A stretch of DNA of 38,723 nucleotides, taken from the NCBI RefSeq assembly GCF_041807905.1, contig NZ_JBGVSA010000031.1:1-38723 (forward strand), in the 5' to 3' direction. This stretch comes from JBGVSA01 sp041807905. GTDB taxonomy: Bacteria > Pseudomonadota > Gammaproteobacteria > Burkholderiales > Rhodocyclaceae. The position numbers and the translations under genes were made by a program. The notes beneath the pieces are model-generated. The model was not told where the DNA came from. It searched no databases and was given only the letters and a program-made list of their open reading frames with translations. Below, piece after piece: positions 1 through 7,864 of this stretch (the first letter of the stretch is position 1; each line of letters opens with the position of its first letter).

Positions 1-300
1 TGAGCCGCCGAGCAATGCAGACAAGTCAGGTCGCCCGCGTAGCGGGTCGGCGAGGACTGTCTGAGGAGCGCAGCGACGAGTTCCGCAGCCGCCTGACTTG
101 ACGAGTAGCGCAGGGGACCGGCCGTAGGCCGGCGGCGATGTTGGGGTCGTTTCTTTGGTTACTTTCTTGTCGATAACAAGAAAGTGACTCGGCCGCCGGG
201 ACGAACTCCCGGCCGTCGGGCATCAGCAGTCGAGACCGAGTCCGCAAAGCCAATGCTCAAGGAAAGGGTTCTCGAAAGGAAGCCGCCACGCGGGAAATGC
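1..300. repeat. Gene-free end region with dispersed-repeat-like element
   Basis: No convincing gene lies in 1-419; the small open frames here have no family resemblance. Positions 161-170 and 176-185 form a perfect 10-bp inverted repeat (ACTTTCTTGT / ACAAGAAAGT) around the loop CGATA. With wobble pairs the stem extends to about 157-189. The flanks contain shorter GC-rich palindromic stretches (for example 118-136 and 191-216). From memory, similar stretches (a TTTCTTTGGTTACTTTCTT-type core beside GAGGAGCGCAGCGA-type sequence) recur between genes in many Burkholderiales and Xanthomonadales genomes. I therefore call this a dispersed intergenic repeat by recollection, without a search. The limits are approximate, and the stem could also act as a transcription terminator. 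Confidence 0.45.
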
Positions 301-419
301 ATGTCCCTTTGGAACCAACTCGCGGCCATCAAGCATCAGCAGCGGAGACTGCCGTTGACGAACACAGCCTCAGACAAGCAAGGGGCTTTCAAAGCAACGC
401 ACAAAAACCCTCATGCGCA

Positions 420-1049
420 TCACACCAACGCCTCATCAATGGCCGCCCATTGCGCCCGATCCTTCTCAACCCGATGCGCTGCCACATCGAACACCGTCAG
501 CCCATGGGCCGCAAGCTGCACATAGACCTGCGTATCGCGCAGGCACGTTACCAGCGGCAGCCCGGTCGACTCGATGAAGCGATGGAATTGCTCCGCCGCC
601 CGCGTACGTTCATCGACGCGCACGCCCACGATGCCCACATCCACACCGCGCGCAGCTTTGAGCTCGGCCAGTTCATTGAAGAAGGCACGTGTCGCGAGCA
701 GATCGAACATCGACGGCTGTACGGGCACCAGCACGTAGTCGGATTGCTTGAGGAGACTCTTCAGCTTGTCGCCGTGGAGACCGGCGGGTGTGTCGAGCAC
801 CACGTGGGTGGTGCTGCGCGGCGGCTTGGCGGGCTGGCCGGGCGCGATCTCCCAATTGGTGATCGGCGCGGCCGAGCTCGGCCGGCGCTCCAGCCAATAG
901 CGCGACGACTGCTGCCGGTCGACGTCGCCGAGCATGACGCGGGTGCTGCCGTCACGCCAGCCGCGGTGCGCCAGCATGCCGGCGAGATTGGTTGCCACGG
1001 TGCTTTTGCCCGCGCCACCCTTGGGGTTTGCGACCAGATAGACCTTCAA
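420..1049 (-). CDS. ParA/MinD-family ATPase, orphan
   Basis: Protein of 209 aa. The deviant Walker A motif KGGAGKST lies at residues 10-17, immediately after a beta strand. GDVDRQQSS near 41-49 and VVLDTPAGLHGD at 83-94 match the later nucleotide-binding motifs of ParA/Soj ATPases. These proteins form ATP-dependent dimers on the nucleoid and position DNA or protein cargo. The start is TTG at 1047-1049, supported by a GGGAGG Shine-Dalgarno about 7 nt upstream and by the family's usual N-terminus starting a few residues before the P-loop. No ParB, parS or replication gene is visible. At 209 aa it is shorter than chromosomal Soj (about 250-260 aa) and has no N-terminal DNA-binding domain. The cargo is unknown; plasmid or island origin is possible but unsupported. 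Confidence 0.85.
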   Translation of the reverse strand: MKVYLVANPKGGAGKSTVATNLAGMLAHRGWRDGSTRVMLGDVDRQQSSRYWLERRPSSAAPITNWEIAPGQPAKPPRSTTHVVLDTPAGLHGDKLKSLLKQSDYVLVPVQPSMFDLLATRAFFNELAELKAARGVDVGIVGVRVDERTRAAEQFHRFIESTGLPLVTCLRDTQVYVQLAAHGLTVFDVAAHRVEKDRAQWAAIDEALV

Positions 1050-1115
1050 GACCCGCCTCCCGATGAAGCCATCTCAAGAATGTCTGCGCGGGCAGGCAAT
1101 CCCCGCGCGTACCCG

Positions 1116-2495
1116 TCATGCCCGCCGCCAGGTCGTGCCGCCGGCGCCGTCCTCCAGCACGATGCCCTGCGCCTTCAGTTCGTCGCGGATGCGATCGGCT
1201 TCGGCAAAGTTGCGCGCTTTCTTCGCGTCGATTCGCGCCTGAATGGCCGCTTCGATGCGGGCGGCGTCGTCACCGCCGGCAACTGCGCCATGCACGAAGG
1301 CGCGCGGATCCTGCGACAACAGGCCGAGTGTGCCGCCTAGTGCGCGCAGCAGGCCCGACAGTTCGTGCGAGCGTGTGCGGTTTACCTCGCCGCGCAGTTC
1401 GTGCAGCACGGCAAAGGCATTGGGCGTGTTGAAGTCGTCGTTCATCGCGTCGCGGAAGCGCGCGGCAAACGGGTTGCTCCAGTCGATGGCGACATCCGCG
1501 GGCGTGACGTCGCGCAGCGCGGTATACAGCGCCAGCAATGAGTTGCGCGCGTCTTGCAGCGTGTCCCAGGTGTAATTGATTTCCGAACGATAGTGGCCGC
1601 GCAGCAGGAAGAAACGCACCACCTCGCCACCCTGCACCGCGTCGAGCTTGGCGAGGATTTCGCGCGTGGTGAAAACATTCCCCAACGATTTGGACATCTT
1701 TTCGTTGTCCATGTTGAGGAACGCTGCGTGCATCCAGTAATTGACGAAAGGCCTGCCCGAGGCGCCCTCGCTCTGCGCGATCTCGTTTTCGTGGTGGGGG
1801 AATTGCAGGTCCCAGCCGCCGCCATGAATGTCGATGGTCTCGCCCAGTTCGGCGTGGCTCATGGCCGAGCATTCGATATGCCAGCCCGGGCGGCCTTCAC
1901 CATAGTGCGAGTGCCAGTGCGGCTCGTGCGGCTTGGCTGCCTTCCAGAGGACGAAGTCGAGCGGATCGCGCTTGTGACTGTCCACGGCCACGCGCTCGCC
2001 AGCGCGCAGATCGTCGATGGCTTTGCCGGAGAGCTTGCCGTAGCCGGGGAACTCGCGCACCGCGTAGTACACGTCGCCGTTGTCGGCCGGGTAGGCCTTG
2101 CCGCGCTCGACCAGCCTGCCGATCATCGACAGCATGTCGTCGATGTGGCCAGTGGCGCGCGGTTCGCTCGACGGGCGCAGCAGCAGCAAGCGGTCGGTGT
2201 CTTCGTGCATGGCAGCCACCATGCGGGCCGTCAGGCTTTCGATCGGCTCGTTGTTCTTGTTGGCGCGATCGATGATCTTGTCGTCAACATCGGTGATATT
2301 GCGAACGTATTTGACATCGAAGCCTTCGCTGCGCAGCCAGCGATAGACCATGTCGAAAACCGTCAGCGTGCGCGCATTGCCGATATGGAAATAGTCGTAG
2401 ACCGTCAGGCCACACACATACATGCGCACCTTGCCGGGCTCGATGGGAACGAATTCTTCTTTCTTGCGGGACAGCGAGTTGTGGATCTTGAGCAT
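1116..2495 (-). CDS. cysS: Cysteinyl-tRNA synthetase
   Basis: Class I aminoacyl-tRNA synthetase of 459 aa (E. coli CysS has 461) that charges tRNA-Cys in the cytoplasm. Visible signatures are HIGN at residues 37-40, KMSKS at 266-270, and the zinc-site residues C28, C209, H234 and E238, all at the E. coli positions. The start at 2495 (MLKIHNSL...) is chosen because it matches the family N-terminus. An upstream in-frame ATG at 2555 would add 20 residues with no family counterpart. The gene is divergent from ppiA across about 300 bp, which must hold promoters for both. It is a single-copy housekeeping gene with no anomalies. Confidence 0.97.
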   Translation of the reverse strand: MLKIHNSLSRKKEEFVPIEPGKVRMYVCGLTVYDYFHIGNARTLTVFDMVYRWLRSEGFDVKYVRNITDVDDKIIDRANKNNEPIESLTARMVAAMHEDTDRLLLLRPSSEPRATGHIDDMLSMIGRLVERGKAYPADNGDVYYAVREFPGYGKLSGKAIDDLRAGERVAVDSHKRDPLDFVLWKAAKPHEPHWHSHYGEGRPGWHIECSAMSHAELGETIDIHGGGWDLQFPHHENEIAQSEGASGRPFVNYWMHAAFLNMDNEKMSKSLGNVFTTREILAKLDAVQGGEVVRFFLLRGHYRSEINYTWDTLQDARNSLLALYTALRDVTPADVAIDWSNPFAARFRDAMNDDFNTPNAFAVLHELRGEVNRTRSHELSGLLRALGGTLGLLSQDPRAFVHGAVAGGDDAARIEAAIQARIDAKKARNFAEADRIRDELKAQGIVLEDGAGGTTWRRA

Positions 2496-2793
2496 TGCGT
2501 GTCTCAGCCGCGGGGGCCCCGTGACGAGGCGCCTGCCGGGCTCCATCCCGGCCATCCCCCGCAGCGGCAGGGTAAATTGATCTCGGCGACTCTAACACAT
2601 GCGCCGCCGGCCGGACGTTGCGCCCGAGACGCGGCCGCGCGCACACCTGTCGCCGGCTCAAGTACTATTCGCCCGGTTCCCCGTGCCATCCGGCCACGCC
2701 GCCGCACGGAACATCCGGAAGCCCGCACGGTCTGCATCCTGGCCGGCCCGTCGAGCGAGTGGCCGCCCATGGACTTTTATTAGAAGGAAACGC

Positions 2794-3471
2794 ATGAACA
2801 TCGCCGCAACCGTTCCCTCATTCTCGCTGCGTGCGCTGCTGCGCACGGCGGCTGCCTTCGTCGTGCTGAGCGCCAGCGCGCTGATGACGGCGCAAGCCGC
2901 CGACGTCCCCGCGAGCGGCACCGGCACGGCGGCTGCGCAAGGCGCGGCCCCCACCGTGACCAACAATCCGCGCGTGCGCTTCGAGACCTCGTTGGGCAAC
3001 TTTACCGTCGAGCTGTATCCGGAAAAGGCACCCAAGACCGTCGCCAACTTCATCCAGTACGTCGCCGACAAGCACTACGACGGCACGATCTTCCACCGCG
3101 TGATCCGCGGCTTCATGGTGCAGGGCGGCGGGTTTACGCCCGACATGACGCAGAAGCCTACCCGCGCTCCGGTCGTAAGTGAGTCCAAGAACACGCTGGG
3201 CAACGTACGCGGCAGCATCGCCATGGCGCGCACGTCCGACCCGGATTCGGCCACCGCCCAGTTTTTCATCAACACGGTCAACAACCGCTCGCTCAACTAC
3301 CCCAGCCCGGACGGCTACGGCTACACGGTATTCGGCCGGGTCATTGACGGCATGGACACCATCGACAAGATCGAAATCGCCCGTACCGGCAACGTCGGCG
3401 GCATGGGCGACGTGCCAGTCACGCCGGTGATCATCCAGCGCGCCACGCTGGTGAGCGGCACGGGCAAGTAA
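2794..3471 (+). CDS. ppiA: Periplasmic peptidyl-prolyl cis-trans isomerase (cyclophilin A)
   Basis: Cyclophilin of 225 aa that isomerises Xaa-Pro bonds in exported proteins. The N-terminus has a Sec signal peptide: hydrophobic residues about 13-33, with likely cleavage after A35 in the sequence TAQA. A low-complexity Ala/Gly/Thr linker follows, then a cyclophilin domain from about residue 55 to the end. The catalytic-loop signature IFHRVIRGFMVQGG contains the active-site arginine. The start at 2794 has an AGAAGGA Shine-Dalgarno 7-10 nt upstream, and the signal peptide fits this start better than the upstream in-frame codons. The paralogue ppiB follows 162 bp downstream; the two probably arose by tandem duplication, one copy keeping an export signal. 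Confidence 0.93.
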   Translation: MNIAATVPSFSLRALLRTAAAFVVLSASALMTAQAADVPASGTGTAAAQGAAPTVTNNPRVRFETSLGNFTVELYPEKAPKTVANFIQYVADKHYDGTIFHRVIRGFMVQGGGFTPDMTQKPTRAPVVSESKNTLGNVRGSIAMARTSDPDSATAQFFINTVNNRSLNYPSPDGYGYTVFGRVIDGMDTIDKIEIARTGNVGGMGDVPVTPVIIQRATLVSGTGK

Positions 3472-3633
3472 GCCAGCCGGGCGCGTCGTGCCGGTTGTCC
3501 GCAACAGCCACCGCGACCGTCAGGCAGTAATATTGCGCACCCGCAGTCCTCGCGGCCGGCAAGGCCGCGGGGCGGCAGCACGATTCACCTATAGTCCAAC
3601 CCCCTGAATGCGCTTCGCGCAAAGGAATCGACC

Positions 3634-4125
3634 ATGATCAAGATCCATACCAACAAGGGCGTCATCACGCTTGAACTGAACGAAGAGAAGGCGCCGGAAA
3701 CGGTGAAGAACTTCCTGGCCTACGCCCAGGCCGGCCACTACGACGGCACGATTTTCCACCGCGTGATCGACGGCTTCATGATCCAGGGCGGCGGCCATCT
3801 GCCGGACATGAGCCAGAAGCCGGCGCCCAACACGGTCAAGAACGAGGCCAGCAACGGCCTCAAGAACGAACGCGGCACCATCGCCATGGCCCGCACGCAG
3901 GATCCCCATTCGGCCAGCGCCCAGTTCTTCATCAATGTTGCCGACAATGACTTTCTGAACTTCCGCAACGAATCGACCCAAGGCTGGGGCTACTGCGTGT
4001 TCGGCAAGGTCACCGACGGCCTGGACGTGGTCGACGCCATCAAGGGCGTGAAGACCGGCAAGCGCAGTTTCTACCAGGACGTCCCGACCGAAGACGTCGT
4101 CATCGAGAAGGTCGAAGTGCTCTGA
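3634..4125 (+). CDS. ppiB: Cytosolic peptidyl-prolyl cis-trans isomerase (cyclophilin B)
   Basis: Compact cyclophilin of 163 aa (E. coli PpiB has 164) with no signal peptide. It contains IFHRVIDGFMIQGGG with the catalytic arginine, and the later AQFFINVADNDFLN substrate-pocket motif. It assists folding in the cytoplasm. An AAAGGA Shine-Dalgarno lies about 8 nt upstream of ATG 3634. It resembles the neighbouring ppiA strongly across the whole domain, including the order of all loops. The cysS / ppiA-ppiB-lpxH neighbourhood is, to my knowledge, common in Burkholderiaceae. Confidence 0.95.
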   Translation: MIKIHTNKGVITLELNEEKAPETVKNFLAYAQAGHYDGTIFHRVIDGFMIQGGGHLPDMSQKPAPNTVKNEASNGLKNERGTIAMARTQDPHSASAQFFINVADNDFLNFRNESTQGWGYCVFGKVTDGLDVVDAIKGVKTGKRSFYQDVPTEDVVIEKVEVL

Positions 4126-4136
4126 TCGACTGCGGC

Positions 4137-4161
4137 GGCCGGCAGGGCTCACTTGCCGGCC
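4137..4161. other. Intergenic hairpin between ppiB and lpxH
   Basis: Perfect 8-bp arms GGCCGGCA (4137-4144) and TGCCGGCC (4154-4161) around a 9-nt loop, 12 nt after the ppiB stop. There is no T tract, so this is not a typical intrinsic terminator. It may stabilise the 3' end of the ppiB message. Confidence 0.4.
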
Positions 4162-4212
4162 ACGTATCGGGGCGCACCACGCGCCCTTTTCCTCGCCAAT
4201 CCTGTACCCACC

Positions 4213-4932
4213 ATGATCCGCTTCATCTCCGACCTGCATTTGAACCCGGCCGAACCCGCCACCACCGATGCCTTCCTGCGCTTTCTGGATGGTCCGGCGC
4301 ACGAGTGCGAGACGCTGTGGATATTGGGCGATCTGTTCGAATACTGGGCAGGCGACGACGATCTCGAAAACCCTTTCAACGCGCAGATGGCGGACGCCCT
4401 GCGCGCGGTCGCCGATAGCGGCGTGGATATCCGCGTGATCGTGGGCAATCGCGACTTCCTCCTCGGGCCGGTATTCGCCGAGCGCGCCGGCGTGAGCATC
4501 GTCGCGGAGCCGTATCCGATTGAACTGGGTGGCACGCCCGCCATCCTGATGCACGGCGACAGTCTGTGCACGGACGATCTGCCCTACATGCAGTTCCGCG
4601 CCATGGTGCGCAACCCGGCATGGCAAGCTCAATTCCTTGCACAACCGCTGGCGGTGCGCCGCAAGATTGCTGAAGACCTGCGCGCCAAGAGCGAAATGGC
4701 CAAGCAAGAGAAAGACGTCGGCATCATGGATGTGAACGCCGGCGCGGTGGAGCGCGCGTTCCACGACAGCGGCGCTGCCGTACTCATCCACGGCCATACG
4801 CATCGCCCTGCCCGCCATGAGCTCAACGTAGACGGCCGAGCATGCCAGCGTTGGGTACTGGCCGATTGGCATGGCAAGGCGCAATGGCTGGAGTGGAATG
4901 GTTCGGCGCTGTCCGCGCAGAAGGAACAGTAA
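4213..4932 (+). CDS. lpxH: UDP-2,3-diacylglucosamine diphosphatase
   Basis: Metallophosphoesterase of 239 aa (E. coli LpxH has 240). It hydrolyses UDP-2,3-diacylglucosamine to lipid X in lipid A synthesis at the inner face of the inner membrane. The metal-binding motifs appear in order: DLHL (D7, H9), GDLFEYW (D40), GNRD (N79), HGD (H114) and HGHTHRP (H193-H197). The start at 4213 gives the canonical N-terminus MIRFISDLHL; the in-frame ATG at 4153 would add 20 unrelated residues. It lies 87 bp after ppiB and may be partly cotranscribed with it. The gene is typical of Gram-negative bacteria that make lipopolysaccharide. Confidence 0.94.
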   Translation: MIRFISDLHLNPAEPATTDAFLRFLDGPAHECETLWILGDLFEYWAGDDDLENPFNAQMADALRAVADSGVDIRVIVGNRDFLLGPVFAERAGVSIVAEPYPIELGGTPAILMHGDSLCTDDLPYMQFRAMVRNPAWQAQFLAQPLAVRRKIAEDLRAKSEMAKQEKDVGIMDVNAGAVERAFHDSGAAVLIHGHTHRPARHELNVDGRACQRWVLADWHGKAQWLEWNGSALSAQKEQ

Positions 4933-4984
4933 GATCGCGCAACGCCATCTACACTGTGAGGCCACCCGATAGAGGAGACCTCAG

Positions 4985-5464
4985 ATGAACAACCCTGCAC
5001 CCGGTTTCGACCCACAGCGCGACCTACTGCTGGAACGCAGCATCGATATTCGTCCGGAACTCGTCTGGCAAGCCTGGACCGTGCCGGAACACATCAAGCA
5101 TTGGTTCACGCCCGCGCCTTGGCAGACGGTCGATTGCGAGATCGACCTGCGTCCGGGCGGTCTCTTCCGCACCGTCATGCGCTCACCAGAGGGGAAGGAT
5201 TTCCCCAATGAAGGGTGCTTTCTTGAAGTCGTCGAGAACCGAAGGCTGACGTTCACCGACACGCTCGGGCCGGACTTCCGTCCGACCGCCAACCCGTTCT
5301 TCACCGCCACCATCCTCATCGAACCCAAAGGCAGCGGCACGCGCTACAGCGCCTGGGCGCGCCACAAGGATGGCGGCGACAAGGACCGCCACGAACAGAT
5401 GGGCTTCCACACCGGCTGGGGTACGGCGCTCGATCAGCTCGTGGCCTACATGAAGTCGCGCTGA
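4985..5464 (+). CDS. SRPBCC (AHSA1-type) domain protein
   Basis: Protein of 159 aa with the START-like fold of the Activator of Hsp90 ATPase homologue family. The N-terminus (LLLERSIDIRPELVWQAWT) and the segments HIKHWFTP, LRPGG.F and the C-terminal helix (GFHTGWGTALDQLVAYM) are typical. Bacterial members bind hydrophobic ligands or are uncharacterised; the substrate cannot be read from the sequence. The start at 4985 has a GAGGAGA Shine-Dalgarno. It converges with the M61 peptidase gene, whose stop lies 11 nt away. It could be cotranscribed with lpxH (52-bp gap), but no functional link is evident. Confidence 0.85.
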   Translation: MNNPAPGFDPQRDLLLERSIDIRPELVWQAWTVPEHIKHWFTPAPWQTVDCEIDLRPGGLFRTVMRSPEGKDFPNEGCFLEVVENRRLTFTDTLGPDFRPTANPFFTATILIEPKGSGTRYSAWARHKDGGDKDRHEQMGFHTGWGTALDQLVAYMKSR

Positions 5465-5475
5465 CCGGCCGGCGA

Positions 5476-7278
5476 CTATTCGGTGCCAAGCCAGCCGTCG
5501 CGCAGGCGGCGCGTGGCGGCAGCGGCCTTGGCATCCGCCGCCAGCGTGCACTCCTCCACGCGTGGCGCATCCAGCGTCACACGGCGGGTCTGCAATTCAT
5601 CGCGGCGGAACAGCGTCAGCTCGAAGCTGTCGCCCGGCTGATAGCGCGTAAGCAACACGTCGAGGTTATTGCCTGTCACGCGCAGACCATCGAGCGCCAC
5701 CAGTTCGTCGCCCGCCGACGCCCCCGCGCGTTGCAGGCTGCCGTCGTCGAGTACGCTCGCCAGCTTCAGCGTGCCGTTCTCGGCCTTGGTCTTCATGCCC
5801 AGGCCCGACGAGAGCCCGCCCCGCTTGCGCGTGAGCGTCACGCCAAAGGATGCGAGCAGCTTGTCGAGCGGAACGTCTTCCGTCCCTTCCGCCCAGGCGA
5901 GGATCTGACGGCGCACGTCGACGCCCGTGGCCGCTTCGACGATCGCCGGCATCTCGCCCTCCGCCACGCTGCGCCCGCCAAGTGCGTACGCATTCCAGAG
6001 ATGACGCATGACGTCGTCAAGCGACTTGCGCCCGCGCGTGGCCGCGCGGATCGTCAGGTCCAGCCCGGCTGCCACCAGCGAGCCCTTGGTGTAGTAGCTG
6101 ACGATGGCGTTGGGGCTGTTTTCATCCTGACGGTAGTACTTGGTCCAGGCCTCAAACGATGATTCAGCGACACTCTGGCGCGTACGTCCCGTGCCGCGCT
6201 CGACACCGGCAATGGTCTTGGCGAGCAGCGCAAGATATTCGTCGCGCGAGATCAACCCGTTGCGCACCAGCGCGATGTCGTCATAGTACGAAGTGAATCC
6301 TTCGAACACCCACAGCAGCCGGGTGTAGTTTTCCTCGTTGAGCCGATACGGGCGGAATGCCGCGGGCTGGATGCGCTTGACGTTCCATGAGTGGAAGTAC
6401 TCATGGCTGCACAGGCCGAGGAAAGTGCGGTAGCGCTCGTGAGTGTCGGCCACGCCGGTCACGGGCAAGTCGTTGCGAGAGCAGATCAGTGCGGTCGAAT
6501 CGCGATGTTCGAGACCGCCGTAACCGTCTCCCACCGCCATCACCAGGAACAGGTAGCGCGAAAATGGCGCCGGTTGGCCGAAGAGGTCGATGTGCCATTC
6601 GCATATGCGTTGCAGATCGCGCGCGAGGCGCTGGGCGTCAAAGCGTACACGCCCGGTCACGGCGACTTCGTGTGGCACACCATGCGCCTTGAACTTGATG
6701 AGCTCGAAGGTGCCCATCTCGACCGGATGGTCGACGAGTTCGTCGTAATCGGCTGCGCGATAGAGCCCGAAGCCATACGCAGGAGCCGCCCCCGCGCCAC
6801 GGGCTCGTGGCAAGGTGGTCGCCACGCACCAGTCGCGGAATCGAGCGCCTTGCGGCCGGCGGATGTCGACGACATGGGCTTGCGATTCGCGTCCCACCAC
6901 GCGCAAGAACAATTGCGTGCCGTTGAAGAAACCATGCGTGTCGTCCAGGTGCGCGCAACGCACCGACAGGTCCCACGCGTAGACGTCATACACCACGACC
7001 AGCGGGGTCGCCGCGTCGAGCTTGCCCTGTGTCCGCCAGGTGTCTTTGTCGTCCTTGACCAGCACGATCTCTCGCCGGCCTTGCATTGCGCGCACGGTGA
7101 CGATATTGCGGGCGAACTCACGGATCATGTAGCTGCCGGGAATCCACGACGGCAACATGAAAGATTCTCCCGCCGGCGCGGGCGAAGCCAGCGTGAGTGT
7201 CACGCGGAAGATGTGTGCCGACGGTGAGTGGGCCTCTACCGTGTACTGGATGGCCTGTTGCGTGCGCTTTTGCGCCAT
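5476..7278 (-). CDS. M61-family (glycyl aminopeptidase-like) metallopeptidase with PDZ domain
   Basis: Protein of 600 aa. The zinc motif HEYFH lies at residues 292-296 and is followed by SWNVKRI; the third ligand is probably E326 in EGFTSYYDD. GDGYGGLEH (250-258) is the conserved exopeptidase-type segment upstream. A C-terminal PDZ domain is indicated by GLGMKTK... and DELVALDGLRV at about 480-575. M61 enzymes such as Sphingomonas glycyl aminopeptidase remove N-terminal Gly or Ala. No signal peptide is visible, so it is probably cytoplasmic. Start 7278 is preferred over ATG 7359 because AGGAG lies 11 nt upstream and the extra N-terminus is Arg/Pro-rich without homology. It follows the PLD gene by 28 bp in an apparent three-gene operon. 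Confidence 0.9.
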   Translation of the reverse strand: MAQKRTQQAIQYTVEAHSPSAHIFRVTLTLASPAPAGESFMLPSWIPGSYMIREFARNIVTVRAMQGRREIVLVKDDKDTWRTQGKLDAATPLVVVYDVYAWDLSVRCAHLDDTHGFFNGTQLFLRVVGRESQAHVVDIRRPQGARFRDWCVATTLPRARGAGAAPAYGFGLYRAADYDELVDHPVEMGTFELIKFKAHGVPHEVAVTGRVRFDAQRLARDLQRICEWHIDLFGQPAPFSRYLFLVMAVGDGYGGLEHRDSTALICSRNDLPVTGVADTHERYRTFLGLCSHEYFHSWNVKRIQPAAFRPYRLNEENYTRLLWVFEGFTSYYDDIALVRNGLISRDEYLALLAKTIAGVERGTGRTRQSVAESSFEAWTKYYRQDENSPNAIVSYYTKGSLVAAGLDLTIRAATRGRKSLDDVMRHLWNAYALGGRSVAEGEMPAIVEAATGVDVRRQILAWAEGTEDVPLDKLLASFGVTLTRKRGGLSSGLGMKTKAENGTLKLASVLDDGSLQRAGASAGDELVALDGLRVTGNNLDVLLTRYQPGDSFELTLFRRDELQTRRVTLDAPRVEECTLAADAKAAAATRRLRDGWLGTE

Positions 7279-7306
7279 GCTCGGTGTTCTCCTGTGAGGC
7301 GCCGGA

Positions 7307-7864
7307 TCAGAATGCCGGCGGCATGTCTTCGGCCTCGTCCCAGAGGCGCTGCCATTCACGCAGGTAGCTTTCGGCCAGCGGCTTCACGTCATACAGGACG
7401 AGGACATTTTCGGCATTCTTGGTCGCTGCGGCCGCGGTGAAGTTGAAGCTGCCCGTCTCGACCGTTTCGCCGTCGATCACCATGAACTTGTCGTGGTGGA
7501 TTGCGTATCGTCCGTTGAGGCGCACCGGCACGCCTTCATTCGCGAGATAGCGCACGGCCGTGAAGCCCTTGCGGTTCTCCTTGGCGTCGGCCACCACGCG
7601 CACGTCCACACCGCGCTGGCGAGCCTCGACCAGGGCGGTCGCGATGGACTTGCTGGTGAAGAGATACGCGGCAACGCGAATCTGTCTGTCGGCCGACGCA
7701 ATGGCGTGCAACACGATCGCCTGTGCGTCACCGTGGGGAGAAAAACCGGATTCGAACCGGGCGCCAGCCGGCAGGTCGCCAGAAGCGCCCCACGCCGTGG
7801 GCGGTGCCACGCATGCGGCCACCAACATCAGCGCGCACAGGGCGCGACAGACCGCGAACTTCAT
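7307..7864 (-). CDS. PLD-superfamily endonuclease (Nuc-like), exported
   Basis: Protein of 185 aa. A signal peptide covers about residues 1-27 (hydrophobic ALCALMLVAACVA, then WGA). One HKD motif follows: H124, K126 and D131 in HHDKFMVID, then GSFNFT. A single HKD per chain and the short length match the Nuc endonuclease of plasmid pKM101, which works as a dimer, rather than two-HKD phospholipases. It probably degrades nucleic acid in the periplasm; phosphodiesterase activity on lipids is the alternative. The ATG overlaps the stop of the upstream ABC gene (ATGA at 7861-7864), implying translational coupling. Confidence 0.88.
   Translation of the reverse strand: MKFAVCRALCALMLVAACVAPPTAWGASGDLPAGARFESGFSPHGDAQAIVLHAIASADRQIRVAAYLFTSKSIATALVEARQRGVDVRVVADAKENRKGFTAVRYLANEGVPVRLNGRYAIHHDKFMVIDGETVETGSFNFTAAAATKNAENVLVLYDVKPLAESYLREWQRLWDEAEDMPPAF

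Noticed and set aside
26..525. Open frames 26-253 (minus), 184-525 (plus)
   Set aside because: They cover the repeat element and the antisense of parA; no family resemblance, no ribosome binding site.
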